A DNA stretch of 64,000 nucleotides from an uncultured Opitutia bacterium (GCA_903913915.1 CAIWNE010000059.1:1-64000), one strand, 5' to 3'. Counted from the stretch's first letter, positions 1-9,460 are shown. Program-made: numbers and translations. The notes: a model not told the origin generated them from the letters alone.

Positions 1-1506
1 ATCCGCGACGGCGGCATCATCTTCCCCTGCGCGGTCGGCATTTGGATCGGCTCCTCCTCGGATAATATCGTCACCCACAACGAGGTCTCCGACCTCTACT
101 ATTCGGCGATTTCCGTCGGCTGGCGCTGGGGCTACGCCCCCAGCAAAGCCAAGCGTAACGTGGTGGATTGGAACCACCTGCACCACCTCGGCAAGGGCCT
201 CCTGAGCGACATGGGCGGCGTCTACACGCTCGGGCCTTCGGAAGGGACCCGCGTCCGCCGCAACCTCATCCACGACGTGATGTGCCTGCAATACGGCGGC
301 TGGGGACTCTATACCGACGAAGGCAGCACGGGCATCACGATGGAAGGCAATGTGACCTACCACACCACCGCTGGCGGCTTCCACCAGCATTACGGGAAGG
401 ACAACATCATCCGGAACAACGTCTTCGCGTTCTCGGAAGAACATCAGGTGAAGCGTTCGCGCGCCGAGGACCACCTCTCCTTCACCTTCGAGAAGAACAT
501 CCTCGTCTACGACCGCGGCGACCTGCTGGGCGGAGTCTGGTCGGGAACGACCGCGAACTTCCTGAACAAGGAAAACGTCTTCTGGGATTACTCCGCCCGG
601 CCCGTGACGTTCACCGACAAGAAGCTGCCCTTGGCCGAATGGCAGAAGCAGGGCCAGGACCTCGGCTCGGTCGTCGGCGACCCGCTCTTCGAAGACCCGG
701 CCAAGCATGACTTCCGGCTCAAGCCCGGCTCGCCTGCGCTGGCCCTCGGCATCCGGTCCATCGACGTCTCCGCGATGGGCGTGCTCCGCGCCGACCCCGC
801 CTGGCGGAAGCTCGCCGAGACGTTCGACCGCGGCCCGGAAGCCGTCCGCCCACCCCGTCCCGACGCGCCTCCGCTCAACATCCGCCAAGGCTTCGAAGGT
901 CGCATCGTCGACCAACAGCGGCCGTTTCCGCACGCCACCCCTGCCCTCACCCTTCTCAACTCCCCTCCGGGCAAGCCCCGCGTCAGCCTAGGCGACGCCC
1001 TCCGTCTGACCACGGCCAAGCACGCGGAAGGCAAGCAGTCGCTGCTGTTCCAGGACGCCCCAGGCCTGCCCGCCGCCTATTACCCGATGATCTCCTTCCA
1101 TCCGAACCATCGGACGGGCACGTCGAGCGTCAGTTTCGCGCTCTACCTGGAGCCGAAGGCGATCTTCATCCACGAGTGGCGCACGAAAGGAAATCCCTAC
1201 CGGACCGGCCCCGTCCTGCACATCGAGAACGGCCGCCTCACCGGCGTCAAAGGCCTCGACGCCGTCGTACCGCTCCAGAAATGGGTCCGCTTCGAGCTCT
1301 CGGCCGTCATCGGCGACGCGACGACGGGACGCTGGAACCTCAAGGTCACGCCGGAAGGCGAAGCGACCAAGGAATTCAAGGACCTCCCCTGCCGTCACAA
1401 GGACATGACGACGCTCGACTGGGTGGGCTTCATCAGCAACGCGAACGAGAAGACCGAGTTCTACCTCGACGACCTCGCGATCCTGACCGACGACCCCGCC
1501 CGCTGA
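1..1506 (+). CDS. Right-handed beta-helix protein, 5' partial
   Basis: The reading frame is open from base 1, so the N-terminus lies outside the window; about 501 residues are visible. The first ~190 residues have the short Asn/Gly-rich turns and repeating beta-strand pattern of right-handed parallel beta-helix (pectate-lyase-like) proteins, with phrases such as NEVSDLYYSAIS and NNVFAFSEEHQVKR. The last ~200 residues form a different beta-rich region resembling a concanavalin-like/LamG sandwich. Family knowledge suggests a secreted polysaccharide-active or polysaccharide-binding protein; the substrate cannot be told. The gene ends at a TGA immediately followed by the stop codon of the convergent esterase gene. 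Confidence 0.75.
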   Translation: MRDGGIIFPCAVGIWIGSSSDNIVTHNEVSDLYYSAISVGWRWGYAPSKAKRNVVDWNHLHHLGKGLLSDMGGVYTLGPSEGTRVRRNLIHDVMCLQYGGWGLYTDEGSTGITMEGNVTYHTTAGGFHQHYGKDNIIRNNVFAFSEEHQVKRSRAEDHLSFTFEKNILVYDRGDLLGGVWSGTTANFLNKENVFWDYSARPVTFTDKKLPLAEWQKQGQDLGSVVGDPLFEDPAKHDFRLKPGSPALALGIRSIDVSAMGVLRADPAWRKLAETFDRGPEAVRPPRPDAPPLNIRQGFEGRIVDQQRPFPHATPALTLLNSPPGKPRVSLGDALRLTTAKHAEGKQSLLFQDAPGLPAAYYPMISFHPNHRTGTSSVSFALYLEPKAIFIHEWRTKGNPYRTGPVLHIENGRLTGVKGLDAVVPLQKWVRFELSAVIGDATTGRWNLKVTPEGEATKEFKDLPCRHKDMTTLDWVGFISNANEKTEFYLDDLAILTDDPAR

Positions 1507-2343
1507 TCACTTCGCGGGCTTGGGGTTTTCCTTGAAGAACCGGACGATCAGTTCGGTGGAACCCTTGGCGTACTCGTGTCCGCCTCCGTGGATCGCGGCC
1601 ACGAGCGGCGCGCCCTTGCTCGACGCGTAGATCGTCGCGTCGAGGACGCCGTCCTTGGCCCAAGGCTTGCCCTCCTCGGCGCAACCATTGAAGCGGCGGA
1701 CCGCGGCGAAGGTCGCCTCCTGCCAGGCGAACTTGACGAGCGGATCGTTCTGACCGGCGACATGGATCACGGGCATGGGCGAGGCGATCTTGGCGTCCGC
1801 CCTCAGCCCGCCGGCGACGGAGCCGATGGCCGCGATGACTTCTGGACGGGCCTGCCAGAGGAGATAGCTGAAGGCCGCCCCGTTGGAATGGCCCATCGAG
1901 AAGACCCTCCGGGCGTCGACCGGGTGCTCCTTCTTGAGGTCAGCCAGGATGGCGTCGAAAAGATGGATGTCCCGGTCGCCTTCGCCGCCGACGGTCGTCT
2001 GCCATCCGGGCAGCCGGCCGGCCTTATCGACGAGCGGAGAAGCCGTCGGCAGGCCCTGGGGAAACACCAGGATCGAGGTCGTATCCGCCTTGTCGTAGCC
2101 CCAGCGGCCGGCGGCCTGGGCGGCCCTGCCGCCATGACCATGCCAGCAGAAGACGACGGCCACCTGGCCGGAAACCCCGGCCGGAATGCGCACGAGGGCC
2201 GTGCGTTTCACGCCGTCGACGGTCCATTCGCGCTCGACGAACCCCTCCGGCGCCTTGGCCGTGAAAAGGTCGCGCAGCCGGTCTTGGGCGGGCATCGCGA
2301 CCGCGTAGAACAGGAAGAAGGCGATCAGGACGATCTGGTGCAT
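1507..2343 (-). CDS. Secreted PHB-depolymerase/LpqC-like esterase
   Basis: A 278-aa alpha/beta hydrolase with a hydrophobic N-terminal segment (residues 3-17) that looks like a signal peptide ending near MPAQ. The nucleophile elbow is GHSNGA with Ser153. An early HGHGG oxyanion-hole motif sits near residue 68, GQNDP is a likely acid segment, and His252 or His256 (HGGGH) is the likely catalytic histidine. This arrangement is typical of the polyhydroxybutyrate depolymerase / feruloyl-esterase-like family acting on ester bonds outside the cytoplasm. Substrate unknown; given the neighbours, a polysaccharide acyl esterase is as plausible as PHB. Converges tail to tail, with no gap, on the beta-helix gene. 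Confidence 0.75.
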   Translation of the reverse strand: MHQIVLIAFFLFYAVAMPAQDRLRDLFTAKAPEGFVEREWTVDGVKRTALVRIPAGVSGQVAVVFCWHGHGGRAAQAAGRWGYDKADTTSILVFPQGLPTASPLVDKAGRLPGWQTTVGGEGDRDIHLFDAILADLKKEHPVDARRVFSMGHSNGAAFSYLLWQARPEVIAAIGSVAGGLRADAKIASPMPVIHVAGQNDPLVKFAWQEATFAAVRRFNGCAEEGKPWAKDGVLDATIYASSKGAPLVAAIHGGGHEYAKGSTELIVRFFKENPKPAK

Positions 2344-2349
2344 AAACGA

Positions 2350-2384
2350 GGCGGGCTTCCCGATATAACACCGGGAAGCCCGCC
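2350..2384 (-). terminator. Hairpin downstream of the BI-1 gene
   Basis: A perfect 12-bp inverted repeat (2350-2361 with 2373-2384) around an 11-nt loop lies just downstream of the leftward Bax-inhibitor gene and seven bases upstream of the esterase start codon. It is GC rich but followed by only a short T run on the minus strand, so it may be a terminator, or an mRNA structure affecting the esterase gene. Confidence 0.5.
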
Positions 2385-2405
2385 GAGGTTGCCGAGATGT
2401 CCGGC

Positions 2406-3143
2406 TTAGTCGCGTCGGCCGCCGGCGAAGAAGCGGATGACGTAGAAGAGCAGCGTGACGAAGGAGGAGAACAGGATGAAGGCCGCCGCGACGTGCTGGT
2501 CGGTCTCGAGGGTGTTCTTGATCTCGCTGGTCTGGTAGAGGATGACGGTGGCCATCAGGACGATCATCGCGATCGAGAACCAGGCGCCGAGGGTCAGGCC
2601 GGCGATGGCGGCCACGAGCACGATGGCGAGGACGGCGAAGCTTCCGAGGATGATGGCGATGCGCAGGAACGAGAAATCGAGGTTGGTCATGAACACCAGG
2701 GCGGTGAGGCCGGCGATCATGCCGCCGGTGACGATGCCGGCGGGGACGAGCACGCTGCTGGCGTTCCCCTTGGTGGACAGGATGACGTAACCGATGAGCG
2801 GGATGAAGATCAGGGCTTCGAGCACCACGTAGAGGCCGAGGCCGGCGTACTGCGCCGGACGGGAGGCGCGATTGAAGGCCATCGACTGGGCGACCGTGGT
2901 CGCCCCCCAGAATGCGAGCATGACGAGGAGGATGCTCCAGCCGCCGAGGGAGCGGATCATGGAGAAGAGGCCCGAGAACAGCGCGAAGGCGATGCCGGCC
3001 TTGTGGTCGAAGCCGACGAAGAAGATCGCCAGCAGCGCCGCGAAGGCGGCGAAGCCGATGGCCACGAGGCCGTAGGTGCGACGGAAGAAGGCGGCGCGGT
3101 CGGCGGCCGGGGCGTCAGCGACGATGAAGGGATTGGATTCCAT
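2406..3143 (-). CDS. Bax inhibitor-1/YccA family membrane protein
   Basis: A 245-aa polytopic membrane protein with about seven hydrophobic segments and a short acidic N-terminal tail (MESNPFIVADAPA), matching the Bax inhibitor-1 / YccA / YbhL family in length and layout. The FFRRTYGLVAIGF start of the first helix and the YQTSEI segment before the last helix are characteristic. Family members are calcium-leak channels or modulators of membrane protease FtsH; the exact role in this organism is unknown. It stands alone between the esterase and the prepilin-like gene, both on the same strand. Confidence 0.85.
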   Translation of the reverse strand: MESNPFIVADAPAADRAAFFRRTYGLVAIGFAAFAALLAIFFVGFDHKAGIAFALFSGLFSMIRSLGGWSILLVMLAFWGATTVAQSMAFNRASRPAQYAGLGLYVVLEALIFIPLIGYVILSTKGNASSVLVPAGIVTGGMIAGLTALVFMTNLDFSFLRIAIILGSFAVLAIVLVAAIAGLTLGAWFSIAMIVLMATVILYQTSEIKNTLETDQHVAAAFILFSSFVTLLFYVIRFFAGGRRD

Positions 3144-3191
3144 GCTCCCAATCTTAGCCCTTTTGCCCGTCAGTCAAGTCCGCCCCTGCCC

Positions 3192-5714
3192 TCAGCGGTT
3201 ACGAAACCGCACGGAAATTATCCTGAAGCGACGACCGAGGTGCGCCGCCGGATTCTCTTCGGCGATACGCTGGACGGTCAGCTCGCACACGCAGCTGCCG
3301 CCCATGCCTTCGGCCCGCCCGGTGACGATCAAGGTGTCGCCCCGCACCGTCAAGACTGGCGCCCAAGCTTCGAGCAAGTCTTCGGGATGCAAACGGACCG
3401 GCAACGCCGCCTGCGACGCGGCCCAAGGGGCGTCGACATGCGCCGCCTCCAAGGCATCTCCCAGCACGCCGGATTCGGCGAACGCTTGGACCGAGGCGTA
3501 AGGCCAGCCGTGAGCAGGAAGCATCTCGGCGATGCGGCGGGCCAACTCTCCCAGCTTCGCCTCATCGATCATCCGGACGCTCTGCTGCTCCACCAAGCCT
3601 GCCAGGGCTAATTCCGACAACCCCGCCGCCGATGCGTCCGCGACATCCACCTCGGACAAAGCGCCCCACTTGGCCAAGGTCGCACCTGCAGGCCGGGTGA
3701 AGAACAAGGCTCCGGCGAGTTCCCGCGGCCCGAACGGTCCGCCGCCATCCGGCTTCCACCTCCCGATGGCAGCACGCAGGAAAGCCTCCCACGCCTTGGG
3801 GTCGCGCGAGTTGATGTTGAACGGCCCGACGACATACAAAGCCCTCGCCGCATCGGGGGAATCGGCGCCCACCGGCGGACCGGCGGAAACAAGGAACGGA
3901 TCATGCGAGACGACTCCCGGCTCGGCCACGCCCAAGGGCGCGCCGCAGAACGCGCCGTCGAGGCGGGCCATCCACGCCTTGGAAGCATCACCCTCGAGAT
4001 GCCGCAGGCAACCGACGGACAGACAAGGCCAACCTGGAATGTCGCGCAACCGGACGGAAGCAAACGCTCCCGCCGTCGTCGCATCATGACGATTCGCACG
4101 CAGATCCCAGAGCGGGCCGGCCAGAGGCGAAGCGTCCTGGTCGACCACGTCCAAAGCCGACAGCACGGGGTGGTCGACCGACCATGCGGAGGCCGCCATC
4201 GGATCCCGGAAATCCCACGTCGCGCGGGCGAGCGCGCCGGAGGCGACCGCGGCGCTGAGTTCGCCGATGTCGCGCGACCTGAGACGCACCCTGAGGCAGG
4301 CACGCCGCTCTCCGATCACATAACCGGAACTATCCTCGCGCGAGTAGTCCTCCCCCGTGGTCCGGATGAGGAAATCAGGGAAAACGACGTTCTCCAAAGC
4401 GATGACGGGGCCGGCGGGATAATCGGCGATGGCATCGTCACGCGCGGGCTCGCCGGCATAAGGGCGCAGGCGGATGCCGACCGTATCCCGGAATCGCACC
4501 GCGATCTCGATCCGATCGCTGGGCAGGAAAACGAGAGGGTCCGTCCGCCTCCATCCCGGCCCATGGTAGGCGCGATCCATCTTCCAGGTCATCCGGGTAA
4601 GGATACGCGACAGACCCTGCGGCTGAGAGTCCGGGGACGGATTGACCAGCGCATAGACTTCCCCTGGCAGCAATCCCCGGGCCGCCATCCCGTGGGTCGC
4701 GGGATCGGCGACCTCCGCCCAGAACCAGAGCCCACGCTCGCGCAATCCCTGCCGGATGATGCCGAAGTCTTCCTGCGGGCAGTCATCGAGGTCGACCACG
4801 AAGGAACTTTGCGTCTCGAGGTTGGTGACGGTCACTTCCGGGGAGCCGACGACCTCCACGAGGAACATCTTGCCCTGGGGGCCTGCCAGCATGGGCACGG
4901 TCAACGGATTCCAGAAAACCATCGAGCCGTGGAAACGAAGCCGATGGCGACCATCGCTGCGGGAGTTGAAGAACCCCAGGCTAAGGCGGAAGTCCGTCAG
5001 CACCGGCAGCGTCCTCAAGGCCCGCGGCGGATCCTCCGCCCGCACGAGCGGATAACCCTTAACCGGCGTCACGGCGAAGGCGGCGCTGCGCAGCACGTCG
5101 GCGATCGGCTGTCCGACCTCGGCGACCAACGTCGGCGCGTCAGCCAGGTTCTTCCGCCAACCGCCCCGGACCGGATCCGTGAGCAGACCGCGCACCTGCC
5201 AGCTGGTACCAGGCGCGGCTGGCAACCCGAACAAATCCCGGCCTCCGACCGCCAAGGCCACCCGCTGCGAATCAGAGACCGACTCCGCCAAGGCATGCGG
5301 CAGCTTCGCCCTTCCGGCCGAAGTCTTCGCCCACGCCGAGGCCTGGATCGCGGCGACATAGCGGGCCGCGTCGTCATGGGAAAGCGACAGGTCCTCGACC
5401 TCCCAAGAACATCGGACGGAACCATTGGCGAACTCGCCTGTCATATCGCAAAGACCTGACCGGCTCGCCACGACCAGGCCTCCTTTCGGCCCGACGAAGC
5501 TATCCGCGACATCCGGTCCAAGCCTCGCCTGAACCTCAGCGAGGCCCACCCATGCCGCATTTTCAGCTGCAAGACGCAATTCCTGCCGACGGTTGAACAC
5601 ATTCTGGCACCTTGACTCCAGGTTCGCCAGCGAGGCCAGCGTGACGGCCAGAGCGACGAGCGAAGCCATGAGCATCAGAGCGACCGACAATGCTAATCCG
5701 TTTCTCTTATTCAT
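3192..5714 (-). CDS. Large prepilin-like protein (Verru_Chthon cassette A-like)
   Basis: 840 aa from the ATG at 5714. The N-terminus (MNKRNGLALSVALMLMASL) is a short basic leader followed by one hydrophobic helix and then a polar helix (LANLESRCQNVFNRRQELR), the layout of PilX/GspK-type minor pseudopilins. The remaining ~780 residues are a large soluble region rich in Trp and Pro. This resembles the Verru_Chthon cassette protein A family of Verrucomicrobia, from memory of that family rather than a search. The open frame continues upstream into the response-regulator gene on the other strand, but the helix at residue 10 identifies the start. No type II secretion or companion cassette genes are adjacent. 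Confidence 0.6.
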   Translation of the reverse strand: MNKRNGLALSVALMLMASLVALAVTLASLANLESRCQNVFNRRQELRLAAENAAWVGLAEVQARLGPDVADSFVGPKGGLVVASRSGLCDMTGEFANGSVRCSWEVEDLSLSHDDAARYVAAIQASAWAKTSAGRAKLPHALAESVSDSQRVALAVGGRDLFGLPAAPGTSWQVRGLLTDPVRGGWRKNLADAPTLVAEVGQPIADVLRSAAFAVTPVKGYPLVRAEDPPRALRTLPVLTDFRLSLGFFNSRSDGRHRLRFHGSMVFWNPLTVPMLAGPQGKMFLVEVVGSPEVTVTNLETQSSFVVDLDDCPQEDFGIIRQGLRERGLWFWAEVADPATHGMAARGLLPGEVYALVNPSPDSQPQGLSRILTRMTWKMDRAYHGPGWRRTDPLVFLPSDRIEIAVRFRDTVGIRLRPYAGEPARDDAIADYPAGPVIALENVVFPDFLIRTTGEDYSREDSSGYVIGERRACLRVRLRSRDIGELSAAVASGALARATWDFRDPMAASAWSVDHPVLSALDVVDQDASPLAGPLWDLRANRHDATTAGAFASVRLRDIPGWPCLSVGCLRHLEGDASKAWMARLDGAFCGAPLGVAEPGVVSHDPFLVSAGPPVGADSPDAARALYVVGPFNINSRDPKAWEAFLRAAIGRWKPDGGGPFGPRELAGALFFTRPAGATLAKWGALSEVDVADASAAGLSELALAGLVEQQSVRMIDEAKLGELARRIAEMLPAHGWPYASVQAFAESGVLGDALEAAHVDAPWAASQAALPVRLHPEDLLEAWAPVLTVRGDTLIVTGRAEGMGGSCVCELTVQRIAEENPAAHLGRRFRIISVRFRNR

Positions 5715-5790
5715 CGATGGGGAATAAGCCCTATCGTGTTTCCGTTGATAATAAGAAGGCGAAGCAGGATACCTCTCATGTATCGACTCC

Positions 5791-6528
5791 ATGAAGACAT
5801 CATTGCGCAAGCTTCGCGTCTCCCGTCCGACCTTTCCGCTCCCGAAGAAACCGTCTGCGCCCGCCATGCCCGACGCGAAGAAGCGCGTGCTGGTGATCGA
5901 GGACCAGTCCGCGGTCTGCGACCTGGTCGCGGAGATGATCCACGCGCACCCGCGCTGCGACCTCGCCGGCAAGGGCTCCGACGGCGAGAGCGCGGTCGAG
6001 CTCGCGCTGCAGCTCCGGCCGGACATCCTCGTGCTCGACGTCGTCATGCCCGGCGTCGGCGGCATCGAGGTCCTCCGGCGCCTCGGCGGCAGCCTGCCTT
6101 CGATGAAGGTGCTCATCTTCTCGGGCAAGCAGGAGCCACACATCGTCCGCGCCCTGATGCAGGCCGGCATCCACGGCTTCGTGAACAAGAACGGTCCGCT
6201 CTCCGAACTGCGCAAGGCGCTCGAGGCCGTCGCCCTCGGCAACACGTGGTTCAACGAGGACTTCAGCCGCACGGTCCGCCAGGCCCTCGCCTCCCCCGCC
6301 CACCTCGGCGAAGGGGTGATCGACCAGCTCACCCCTCGCGAACGGGAGATCGCCGTGCTGATCTCCCAGAGCCACAGCAGCAAGGAGGTCGCCGCCCGGC
6401 TCAACATCAGCATCAAGACCGCCGAGAACCATCGGGCGAACCTGATGCGCAAGCTGGGCGTCCGCGACGTGGCGGGGCTGGTGCGCTTCGTGGTGCGGCA
6501 GGGGCTGGTCGACCCTGCGGCGGAATAA
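5791..6528 (+). CDS. NarL/FixJ-family response regulator (first of a tandem pair)
   Basis: 245 aa. A receiver domain (about residues 30-150) contains the acidic pocket (VIEDQS), the phosphoacceptor aspartate in ILVLDVVMPG, and the switch lysine in GFVNKNG. A LuxR-type helix-turn-helix follows (about 170-235; LTPREREIAVLISQ and SSKEVAARLNISIKTAENHR). It should be an aspartate-phosphorylated DNA-binding regulator. ATG codons at 5791 and 5866 are both possible; the shorter form starts directly before the receiver domain. No sensor kinase gene is nearby. The next gene is a close paralogue, pointing to local duplication. Confidence 0.85.
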   Translation: MKTSLRKLRVSRPTFPLPKKPSAPAMPDAKKRVLVIEDQSAVCDLVAEMIHAHPRCDLAGKGSDGESAVELALQLRPDILVLDVVMPGVGGIEVLRRLGGSLPSMKVLIFSGKQEPHIVRALMQAGIHGFVNKNGPLSELRKALEAVALGNTWFNEDFSRTVRQALASPAHLGEGVIDQLTPREREIAVLISQSHSSKEVAARLNISIKTAENHRANLMRKLGVRDVAGLVRFVVRQGLVDPAAE

Positions 6529-6602
6529 GATTGTTACCAGGCGACGCCCTTTTGCGTTCGCCTGCGGCCGGGGCGGGGTCAGAATCGGAGACACCCCCAC
6601 CC

Positions 6603-7274
6603 ATGAAGACAACTTCCCGGAAGGCGAAATCGGTCGTGGTCGTGGAAGACCAGACCGCCATCTGCGAACTGATCATCGAGATGCTCGAAGCCCGCGGCGT
6701 CTACCGCGTCCTCGGCTCGACGGCCGACGGCAACGAAGGCCTCGCCTTGGCGAAGCAGCTGAAGCCCGACATCCTGATCCTCGACATCCTCCTGCCCGGC
6801 ATCAGCGGCCTGGAAGTCCTGCGCCAGCTACACGACTCGCAGCCCGACCTCAAGGTGCTGATCTTCTCCGCGAAGTCCGAGAAGCAGCTCGCCCGCGGCC
6901 TGCTGAAGGTCGGCGTGCGCGGCTACGTGCCGAAGAGCGCCCGCCTCTCCGAACTCCGCCAGGCGGTCGACGCCGTCGCCGCCGGCGACACGTGGTTCAG
7001 CGAAGCCTTCCAGAAAGCGATGGCCGAAGCCCTCACGGCCCCCGAAAGCGACGTCGACGCCAAGGGCTCGACGCTCACCGAACGCGAGAAGGAGATCGCG
7101 ATCCTGCTGGCGAAGAGCTTCTCGAGCAAGGAAGTGGCGAGCAAACTGGACATCAGCGCGAAGACGGTCGAGAACCACCGCACGAACCTGATGCGCAAGC
7201 TCGGCGTCCACGACGTCGCCGGAGTCATCCGTTTCGTGGTCCGCCAAGGCTTCTACGACCCTTCGGAGGGCTGA
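6603..7274 (+). CDS. NarL/FixJ-family response regulator (second of a tandem pair)
   Basis: 223 aa from the ATG at 6603. Receiver domain with VVEDQT, the phosphoacceptor in ILILDILLPG and the lysine in GYVPKSA, then a LuxR-type HTH (LTEREKEIAILLAK, SSKEVASKLDISAKTVENHR). It is colinear with the preceding regulator and shares long stretches such as NHRTNLMRKLGV, so the two arose by tandem duplication; they differ most in the linker. Separated from the first copy by 74 nt and probably cotranscribed. No cognate kinase is seen. Confidence 0.85.
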   Translation: MKTTSRKAKSVVVVEDQTAICELIIEMLEARGVYRVLGSTADGNEGLALAKQLKPDILILDILLPGISGLEVLRQLHDSQPDLKVLIFSAKSEKQLARGLLKVGVRGYVPKSARLSELRQAVDAVAAGDTWFSEAFQKAMAEALTAPESDVDAKGSTLTEREKEIAILLAKSFSSKEVASKLDISAKTVENHRTNLMRKLGVHDVAGVIRFVVRQGFYDPSEG

Positions 7275-7351
7275 AAGGCCGTTTTTCGCCTTCGCTCAAG
7301 GGACCTGCGGCATTCGTTTGCGACCCGGGCGTTTTCGCCTAGGCTGATGTC

Positions 7352-9460
7352 ATGTCCGCCAGCTGGCCGCAAAGGTTCGTGCTGACGGTGACGGCCCTCG
7401 CCTTCGCCGCCTCCGGCCATGCCTGCGAGCTATGCCGCAAGGCCTACTACGATGCGATGGAAGCGGCCCCGAAGGCTTCCGCCCTTCACCCTGATGCCCG
7501 CGTCGTCGAGTATAAGCTGACGATCGCCGAACGGACGCTCAGCCCCGCCGGCAAGCCGACCCAGGTGCTCACGATCAACGGCACCTCGCCGGGACCGGTG
7601 CTCCGGTTCCGCGAAGGCGACGTGGCCCGCATCAAGGTGACCAACGGCCTCACGGATGACACGACCTCCTTGCACTGGCATGGCGTCCTAGTCCCGAACC
7701 TCGAAGACGGCGTCCCGGTCGTGACGACGCCGATCATCGGGCCGGGCCAATCCCGTACGTTCGAATTCCTCGTCCGCCAGCACGGCACCTATTGGTATCA
7801 CAGCCACACCGGCCATCAGGAACAGCGCGGAATCCATGGCGCCATCGTCATCGAACCGAAGACGCCCACGGTCCGCACCGACCACGACCAGGTCATCGTG
7901 CTGGGAGACTGGACCGACGAGCCCCCATCCGAAGTCCAGCGCACGCTGCTCCGCGGCAGCGACTGGTATTCCTTTCGCAAAGGGACCTCCCAATCGCTGT
8001 TCGGCGCCTACCAAGTAGGCAAGCTGGGCGAATTCTTCGACCGCGAGAAGGCCCTCGTGCCGCCGATGGACCTGTCCGACGTGGCCTACGACTTATTCTT
8101 GATGAACGGAAAACGCAGCCAGACGCTCCCGGGGAAACCTGGCGAGACGGTCCGAGTCCGCCTCATCAACGCTGGCGCCGCGAGCTACTTCTACCTGGAT
8201 GCCGCCGATGGCCCTCTGAAGGTCATCGCCGCCGACGGCCAGGACGTCGTGCCCTTCGAGCAGAAACGCCTGCTGATCGGGCCCGCCGAGACCTATGACC
8301 TTTTGTTGAAAGTCCCCGCCGGCACCTCTTCCGAACTACGAGCCACGGCTCAGGACGGCAGCGGCTCGGCCTCCGCCTGGCTCGGCGAAGGCTCGGACAT
8401 CAAACATGCCGCGCCTCCGCCCTCCCCCGAACGGTACGGGATGAACGCCTACCTGACGTCGATCCTCGATCAGGTCGACCCCGAACCCGGCGCCAAGGAA
8501 TCCGAGCGCCCGCTCTCACCTTACGCGAAACTCCGCGCGGCGACCCCGCACGCGGTCGCGTCGTCGCACCGCGAACTGACCCTCAAGCTGACAGGCGACA
8601 TGATCCGCTATGAATGGAGCTTCGACGGCCTCGACCCGCACGAAGCCGAAGCGATCAAGGTGAAGGAAGGCGAGACCCTGCGCCTGCGTCTGGTGAACAA
8701 CACCATGATGCACCACCCGATCCACTTCCACGGGCATTTCTTCCGGCTGGTGGATGCGGCCGACAAAGACCCGGCGACCTCGCCCCTGAAGCACACCGTC
8801 GACGTGCCGCCGATGAGCGTCCGCACGATCGAATTCACGGCCAACGAAGGCCAAGGCGATTGGCTCCTCCACTGCCACCTGCTCTACCACCATATCACGG
8901 GGATGGTCCGTACGATCCGCGTGACGGCCGCCGATGGCGCCGAACCGCCCCACGGCGCCGCGACGCATTCGATGCCGGCGACCTACTTCTGGGGGGAAGC
9001 CAGCTTAACGACCGCCGCCGTCAAGGGGTTCGCCACGGTCCAATCCGGCCGCGACAACTTCAACGTGTGCTGGGAAGAAGGCCTGCGCCACGACGACGGG
9101 CATGAACGCGAGCTCAGCTACTCCCGCTACGTCAGCACCCGCCTCTCGCTCGTCGCCGGATACCGTTTCGACGACATGGACGGCGGACGCGATGGCCCAT
9201 TCGCAGGCGCCACCTTCCGTCTGCCTTACTTCGTCGACTTCGGACTGACCCACCAGGCGGGTGGCGAGACCCGTGTCACGCTGATGAAGTCACTCCCACT
9301 GACCGACCGACTCTCCCTGGACCTCGGCTATCGCTATGGCCGACTGACGCACGCCGCCAGCTCGGCCGACCTCCGCTACCTGCTCACGAAGCAGTTCTCG
9401 CTTACGGCGGGATACAGCTCAGACTTCGGAGCAGGGGTCGGCCTCCTCACCCGCTTCTGA
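7352..9460 (+). CDS. CopA-type multicopper oxidase with C-terminal CopB-like beta domain
   Basis: 702 aa. An N-terminal signal-like segment ends near SGHACELC. Cupredoxin domains follow, with copper ligands HWHG (108-110), YWYHSHTGHQ (His150/152), HHPIHFHGHFF (about 452-462) and HCHLLYHHITGM (about 507-518, with the type 1 Cys and axial Met). This is a laccase-type oxidase that would oxidise periplasmic Cu(I) and help copper tolerance. Residues ~548-702 are not cupredoxin: they contain alternating amphipathic strands (ELSYSRYVSTRLSLVAGYRF, DRLSLDLGYRYGR, FSLTAGYSSDFG) ending in a C-terminal Phe, as in the outer-membrane copper protein CopB. It heads a copper cluster with the next two genes. 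Confidence 0.85.
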   Translation: MSASWPQRFVLTVTALAFAASGHACELCRKAYYDAMEAAPKASALHPDARVVEYKLTIAERTLSPAGKPTQVLTINGTSPGPVLRFREGDVARIKVTNGLTDDTTSLHWHGVLVPNLEDGVPVVTTPIIGPGQSRTFEFLVRQHGTYWYHSHTGHQEQRGIHGAIVIEPKTPTVRTDHDQVIVLGDWTDEPPSEVQRTLLRGSDWYSFRKGTSQSLFGAYQVGKLGEFFDREKALVPPMDLSDVAYDLFLMNGKRSQTLPGKPGETVRVRLINAGAASYFYLDAADGPLKVIAADGQDVVPFEQKRLLIGPAETYDLLLKVPAGTSSELRATAQDGSGSASAWLGEGSDIKHAAPPPSPERYGMNAYLTSILDQVDPEPGAKESERPLSPYAKLRAATPHAVASSHRELTLKLTGDMIRYEWSFDGLDPHEAEAIKVKEGETLRLRLVNNTMMHHPIHFHGHFFRLVDAADKDPATSPLKHTVDVPPMSVRTIEFTANEGQGDWLLHCHLLYHHITGMVRTIRVTAADGAEPPHGAATHSMPATYFWGEASLTTAAVKGFATVQSGRDNFNVCWEEGLRHDDGHERELSYSRYVSTRLSLVAGYRFDDMDGGRDGPFAGATFRLPYFVDFGLTHQAGGETRVTLMKSLPLTDRLSLDLGYRYGRLTHAASSADLRYLLTKQFSLTAGYSSDFGAGVGLLTRF

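Noticed and set aside
2397-3611. 404-aa plus-strand frame, acidic and Glu/Asp/Gly-rich
   Set aside because: It is antisense to the Bax-inhibitor and prepilin-like genes; composition is a high-GC shadow with no domain features.
5736-7274. Apparent 512-aa fusion ending in a response regulator
   Set aside because: The first ~285 residues are an Arg/Pro-rich out-of-frame reading of the first regulator; the real gene starts at 6603.
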